From positions 1 to 25,375 of the IMG/VR virus record IMGVR_UViG_3300032241_002220: a stretch of DNA of 25,375 nucleotides; one strand, given 5' to 3'. Every line of letters begins with the position of its first letter. The first letter of the stretch is position 1. A program made the translations under genes and the position numbers. Below are positions 21,675 through 25,375 of the stretch, piece by piece. The stretch is from a virus. The notes below the pieces were generated by a model that worked only from the letters and a program-made list of their open reading frames with translations, did not search any database and had not been told where the DNA came from.

Positions 21675-22054
21675 CAAAAAACAACGAAATATATCCTTAT
21701 ACCACAACCAAACCATTTACCTCAATTGAGGTTTTTGAACAAACATATCCTGAATTAGCTAAAGAATTTAAGCAAATTCAAGAGGAACAATACGAATTGT
21801 TTGCTGAAAAAATGCTTGATTATGGTATAGAAAATATTGCTTTAGGATCTGATTTATCAAATTTTGAAGATGTAAAACTTTCTCTTACTGGTATTTGGCT
21901 TAGATGTAATGATAAAATCAACCGTTTGAAAAATATTTTAAAGCGTGGTGGTAAAAATTATGTTGAAGGAGAATCTATGATAGATAGTTTTATTGATATT
22001 GCTAATTATGGAATCATAGCCCAATTAGTAGCTAAAGAAAAATGGAAAAAATAA
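21671..22054 (+). CDS. Nmad1-like (DUF1599) protein
   Basis: A 127-residue helical protein of the DUF1599 type, later called nucleotide modification associated domain 1. The recognisable run is KMLDYGIENIALGSDL...LTGIWLRCNDKINRLKNIL...VEGESMIDSFIDIANYGIIAQL, with the DYG, R.NDK..RL, ES..D...D.ANY pattern. The family is an all-alpha fold found in phages and near DNA-modification genes. A nucleotide-binding or pyrophosphohydrolase-related function is possible. It overlaps gp62 by four bases. The link to modification here is inferred from the family name and neighbours. Confidence 0.8.
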   Translation: MTKNNEIYPYTTTKPFTSIEVFEQTYPELAKEFKQIQEEQYELFAEKMLDYGIENIALGSDLSNFEDVKLSLTGIWLRCNDKINRLKNILKRGGKNYVEGESMIDSFIDIANYGIIAQLVAKEKWKK

Positions 22055-22055
22055 T

Positions 22056-22589
22056 ATGCCTACAAGTTCAAATGATTTAAAAAGTGCAATATTCGAACAC
22101 ATCAGAACAATGGTGTTAGAACATTTACCTCAACGTTATAAAATATTAGATGTTGGACCGGGAATAGGTACTTATGGAATGAATCTATCTGATTTAAATA
22201 TTGATGCTATTGAAATTCATGAACCTTATATTGAACAATATGGTATTAGACAATATTATCGTAATGTGTTTATAGGGGATATTACTGAATTTGAAATAGA
22301 TGATTATGATTATATTATTATAGGAGATGTTTTAGAACATCTTCCTATTGATAAAGCACAGAAATTGATTCAATCAATTAATAATAAAAATATCAAATGT
22401 TTAGTTGCTGTTCCTTATTTATGCCCCCAGGATGCTGTTGATGGAGTAGAATCAGAAATACATTACCAATGGGATTTAACACCTCGAATAATGAAATCAA
22501 GATACCCAGAACTAGAATTGTTTTTAAGTAACAATAAGATAAATGGGTATGCTTATTATACAAACTATCATACATTCAATAAGTTTTGA
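22056..22589 (+). CDS. Class I SAM methyltransferase-like protein
   Basis: A 177-residue protein with the Rossmann SAM-binding motif ILDVGPGIGTYG (about residues 30-41), an acidic strand end (IDAIEIHEPY) and DYIIIGDVLEHLP as motif IV. There is no DPPY/NPPY or PC motif of DNA N- or C5-methyltransferases, so the target is unknown; small molecules, sugars or modified nucleotides are possible. It ends overlapping the start of the Cas4/RecB-like nuclease. Neighbouring Nmad1-like and glycosyltransferase genes hint at nucleotide or sugar modification. Confidence 0.75.
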   Translation: MPTSSNDLKSAIFEHIRTMVLEHLPQRYKILDVGPGIGTYGMNLSDLNIDAIEIHEPYIEQYGIRQYYRNVFIGDITEFEIDDYDYIIIGDVLEHLPIDKAQKLIQSINNKNIKCLVAVPYLCPQDAVDGVESEIHYQWDLTPRIMKSRYPELELFLSNNKINGYAYYTNYHTFNKF

Positions 22590-23545
22590 GTAAGAAAAAA
22601 ATAACCATACCACCCATAGTAAAGGAAATTAAACAACGTGTTTTTCTTCCAATAGAATACGCTTATCAGAAATCGATATCATATAGCCAATTATCTATGT
22701 TTCGTAGTTGTCCTCGTAAATGGGCTTTACAATACAAAGAGGGACATTATATTTCTGAACAGTCTATTCATATGACTTTTGGTACAGCTCTACATGAAAC
22801 TATTCAACATTATATAACCACAATGTATGAAGTGAGTGGGGCTGAAGCCGATAGAATTGATTTGGAAACCTATTTTGAAGATAAAATGGGTGAAACTTAC
22901 AGAGAGGCTTATAAACAAAACAAAAATATTCATTTTAGTAATCCTACTGAAATGAGAGAATTTTATAATGATGGTGTAGAAATTTTAAATTATCTTAAAA
23001 AGAAAAAAGGTGGGTATTTTAGTAAAAGAGGGTGGCATTTAGTGGGATGTGAAATACCTATCCAATTAACTCCTAATCCTGTTTATAAAAACATTATTTA
23101 TAAAGGTTATCTTGATTTGGTTTTATATCATGAACCAACAAATAGGTTAAAAATCATTGATATTAAAACATCAACACGTGGTTGGAATGATAAAACAAAA
23201 AAGGACGAAGATAAACAATTTCAGTTAATACTATATAAACAATACTTTAGTCAATTATATAACATTCCTATTGATAATATTGAAATAGAATTTTTTATAG
23301 TTAAACGAAAAGTACCTGAGGTAAGTGATTTTCCTATTAAACGAATACAAACTTTTACCCCAGCTAATGGTAAAGTAAAAATAAATAAAGCAACAACTGC
23401 TGTAAAGGAATTTATAGAAGAGGTATTTAATGTTGACGGAACATATAAAGATAAAGTACACCAACCTCAACCTAGCAAAAATAATTGTTTGTATTGTCCT
23501 TTCAAAAATAATAAAGAACTTTGTGATAAAGGATTAATTTTGTGA
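22586..23545 (+). CDS. PD-(D/E)XK nuclease, Cas4/RecB-like with Fe-S cysteines
   Basis: A 319-residue nuclease of the Cas4/RecB group. SYSQLSMFRSCPRKWALQY carries Cys42; TFGTALHETIQ the His; GYLDLVLY and LKIIDIKTS the catalytic Asp and D-x-K; QFQLILYKQY the QhxxY motif. Cys301, Cys304 and Cys313 complete a four-cysteine set like the iron-sulfur cluster of Cas4 and AddB. No ATG lies before the conserved SYSQL region, so the start is most likely the TTG at 22586, which overlaps the methyltransferase stop. It probably degrades or trims DNA ends in phage recombination or host DNA breakdown. Confidence 0.85.
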   Translation: MSKKKITIPPIVKEIKQRVFLPIEYAYQKSISYSQLSMFRSCPRKWALQYKEGHYISEQSIHMTFGTALHETIQHYITTMYEVSGAEADRIDLETYFEDKMGETYREAYKQNKNIHFSNPTEMREFYNDGVEILNYLKKKKGGYFSKRGWHLVGCEIPIQLTPNPVYKNIIYKGYLDLVLYHEPTNRLKIIDIKTSTRGWNDKTKKDEDKQFQLILYKQYFSQLYNIPIDNIEIEFFIVKRKVPEVSDFPIKRIQTFTPANGKVKINKATTAVKEFIEEVFNVDGTYKDKVHQPQPSKNNCLYCPFKNNKELCDKGLIL

Positions 23546-23585
23546 TATCATTATATATTTATATATGATAACAAATTATTAAATT

Positions 23586-23894
23586 ATGATAAAAAATTAC
23601 ATTGATTACCTTAGAGCATTCTTTAGGAATTGGAAAGAAATTAAAGAAAACATTAATCGTATTATAGTGCAAGATTTAATTCATCGCAAAGTTGTTTTAC
23701 ACACAGATGATTTAGATGAAACATTTGCAAAAATGAAGTACATAGTAGATTATAAACCCACTTATAAGCAAAAACAATTACCTCTTCCAAATTCTGGAGA
23801 ATTAATTGATATAACTAAAATATTTAATCTATCAGAACAAGCATCTGAAGAATTTTTAAAAACTGAAACCCCCAAACACTATGAGCGAAAATAA
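23586..23894 (+). CDS. Hypothetical protein (102 aa)
   Basis: A soluble, helix-rich protein. The N-terminus (KNYIDYLRAFFRNWKEIKENINRI) is amphipathic, and the rest has no recognisable motif. It overlaps the RHH gene by 14 bases. A TATATTTA box at 23554 lies upstream, but no TTTGG is found at the usual distance, so the promoter is uncertain. No function is inferred. Confidence 0.65.
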   Translation: MIKNYIDYLRAFFRNWKEIKENINRIIVQDLIHRKVVLHTDDLDETFAKMKYIVDYKPTYKQKQLPLPNSGELIDITKIFNLSEQASEEFLKTETPKHYERK

Positions 23895-24075
23895 ATTAAC
23901 CCTTACATCTGTAAAAGTAAATAGTGGATTATTTGAGGAATTTAAAGTTGCAACTGTTCGTTATAAGTTTTCACTTCAAAAATTAACAGACAGAGCAATT
24001 CATCTTTATTTAACAGACGAATCTTTTAGAAAAATGATTCACAATCATACCAATTTAGATATCAAAGAAAATTAA
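23881..24075 (+). CDS. Ribbon-helix-helix protein (64 aa)
   Basis: KLTLTSVKVNSGLFEEFKVATVRYKFSLQKLTDRAIHLYLTDESF fits the ribbon-helix-helix fold: a short beta strand (TSVKVNSG) then two helices. Such proteins bind DNA as dimers and often control phage transcription. It overlaps the preceding gene by 14 bases. It is a distant relative of the RHH protein at 17056, giving two candidate regulators in the window. Targets are unknown, but the dyads at the promoters described here are candidates. Confidence 0.7.
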   Translation: MSENKLTLTSVKVNSGLFEEFKVATVRYKFSLQKLTDRAIHLYLTDESFRKMIHNHTNLDIKEN

Positions 24076-24094
24076 ACAAAACCAAATTAGTTAT

Positions 24095-25375
24095 ATGAAT
24101 TCAAAGTTTATGTATTTACCTCCAGAGAAGAGGAAAAAAATTCTCCTAATTACAGATGATATTAGAGTACACTCAGGTGTAGCTACAGTGGGTAGAGAAA
24201 TAGTTATACACACAGCACAACATTTTAACTGGGTTACTTTAGGAGGTTCTATTAAGCATCCAGACACTGGTAAACGTTTTGATTTATCTCAATCAACTAA
24301 TGAAACAACCGGATTAACAGATTCATCAGTGATACTTTATCCTGTAGATGGTTACGGTACTCAAGAAACATTGCGGGGTATTATCGGATTTGAAAAGCCA
24401 GATGCTATAATGTTGATTACTGACCCTCGTTATTTTATTTGGTTATTTCAAATTGAAAATGAGATCCGTAGAAATATTCCTATTGCTTATTTAAATATTT
24501 GGGATGATTACCCTGCCCCTTATTATAATAGAGCATTTTATGAAGCTTGTGATTTGTTAATGGGTATATCTAAACAAACCGTTAACATCAATAAATTAGT
24601 ATTAGACGATAAAGCTAATAACAAAATTATAAAATATGTTCCTCATGGTTTAAATCACGAGTTGATGAAACCATTAGATAAAAATGATCCTGAGTTGATT
24701 AAATTTAAAAACAGTTTATTCGGAAATAAAGAATATGATTTTGTTTTATTTTTTAATTCACGTAATATCAGACGTAAACAAATACCTGATGCTATGTTAG
24801 CATATCGTTTGTTTATTGATCAATTACCTATTGAAAAAGCTAAAAAATGTGCTTTTGTTTTACATACTGAATTAGTAAGTGAACATGGAACAGATTTAGA
24901 AGCGGTTAGAGAATTATTTTTAACAGGGGACCAATACAATGTTTATTTCTCAACAAATAAACTTGATACACCGGGAATGAACCTATTGTATAACAGCACA
25001 GATGTTCAAATACTTTTAACTTCAAATGAAGGATGGGGTTTGAGTTTAACCGAAGCACTTTTAACCGGTAGTCCAATTATAGCTAATGTAACAGGTGGAA
25101 TGCAAGATCAAATGCGTTTTGTAAATGAAAAAGGTGAATGGATTGATTTTGATGCTAATTTTCCTTCAAACCATAATGGTACTTTTAAAGAATGTGGTGA
25201 GTGGGCTTTTCCCGTATTTCCAACAAGTCGCTCAATTCAAGGTTCACCTATGACTCCTTATATTTGGGATGATAGATGTACTGCTGAAGATGCTGCTGTA
25301 CAAATAATGAATGCCTATAAATTAGGTAGAGAAGAATTGAAACGCAGAGGTTTAAAAGGTAGAGAGTGGGCAATT
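24095..25375 (+). CDS. GT4-family glycosyltransferase (3'-truncated)
   Basis: An open frame from ATG at 24095 runs to the window end (427 codons, no stop). KILLITDDIRVHSGVATVGREI is a typical GT-B N-terminal start, with VPHGLNHELMKP and VLFFNSRNIRRKQIPDAMLAY in the middle. The GT4 signature SNEGWGLSLTEALLTGSPIIA gives the E-x7-E nucleotide-sugar motif, and GGMQDQ follows. It should transfer a sugar from a nucleotide donor. The acceptor could be phage DNA, phage structural protein, or host surface; sequence alone does not say. No Shine-Dalgarno is seen. Confidence 0.88.
   Translation, partial: MNSKFMYLPPEKRKKILLITDDIRVHSGVATVGREIVIHTAQHFNWVTLGGSIKHPDTGKRFDLSQSTNETTGLTDSSVILYPVDGYGTQETLRGIIGFEKPDAIMLITDPRYFIWLFQIENEIRRNIPIAYLNIWDDYPAPYYNRAFYEACDLLMGISKQTVNINKLVLDDKANNKIIKYVPHGLNHELMKPLDKNDPELIKFKNSLFGNKEYDFVLFFNSRNIRRKQIPDAMLAYRLFIDQLPIEKAKKCAFVLHTELVSEHGTDLEAVRELFLTGDQYNVYFSTNKLDTPGMNLLYNSTDVQILLTSNEGWGLSLTEALLTGSPIIANVTGGMQDQMRFVNEKGEWIDFDANFPSNHNGTFKECGEWAFPVFPTSRSIQGSPMTPYIWDDRCTAEDAAVQIMNAYKLGREELKRRGLKGREWAI

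Noticed and set aside
23554-23561. TATATTTA box before the 23586 gene
   Set aside because: No TTTGG-like box at 23530. TATATTTA also occurs by chance at 17013 and 17042 in A/T-rich gaps, so I do not call it a promoter.

Overview
The window looks like part of a large, strictly lytic, tailed-phage genome of the T4-like replication type that infects a Bacteroidetes (flavobacteria-like) host. The phage call rests on a T4-type replisome (family B polymerase, gp45 clamp, gp44/gp62 clamp loader), a holin/GH19 endolysin pair and three free-standing GIY-YIG homing endonucleases. The host call rests on low GC, A-rich leaders without Shine-Dalgarno sequences, a secreted protein ending its signal in SFGQ, and promoters that fit the Bacteroidetes TTTG / TAnnTTTG pattern. 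Every supported gene is on the + strand, tightly packed and often with 4-base ATGA overlaps. No tRNA, tmRNA, integrase or CRISPR was seen.

Layout. 1-1640: lysis region (unknown protein, secreted protein, holin, endolysin) closed by a strong terminator. 1673-2484: GIY-YIG endonuclease and a small lipoprotein. 2485-4204: dyad-rich promoter region, a RadA-like ATPase with two AT-hooks, and an unknown. 4236-12844: a long metabolic and DNA-modification region holding a DpdA-like transglycosylase, QueC-like, QueD, QueE and FolE, with two thioredoxins, SmpB, a Gpt-like phosphoribosyltransferase and small unknowns. 12855-16239: dUTPase, an unknown and DNA polymerase. 16267-17860: sliding clamp, small RHH protein, GIY-YIG endonuclease. 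17881-19812: GroES and GroEL. 20094-21674: clamp loader. 21671-25375: Nmad1-like protein, methyltransferase, Cas4/RecB-like nuclease, unknown, RHH protein and a 3'-truncated GT4 glycosyltransferase.

How it fits together. FolE, QueD and QueE would make 7-carboxy-7-deazaguanine from GTP. The QueC-like enzyme would convert it further, and DpdA would swap the base for guanine in phage DNA, giving anti-restriction hypermodification. The phosphoribosyltransferase could recycle the released guanine. The QueC-like protein has lost all four zinc-binding cysteines of classical QueC, so the final base may not be preQ0. The Nmad1-like protein, methyltransferase and glycosyltransferase leave room for further decoration.

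Regulation. Eight sites carry a TTTGG-like box exactly 24 bases upstream of a TATATT-like box, just before gene groups. Two of them lie in the last codons of two GIY-YIG genes, inside a shared near-identical 50-bp segment, which suggests that the homing endonucleases travel with a promoter that keeps downstream genes expressed.
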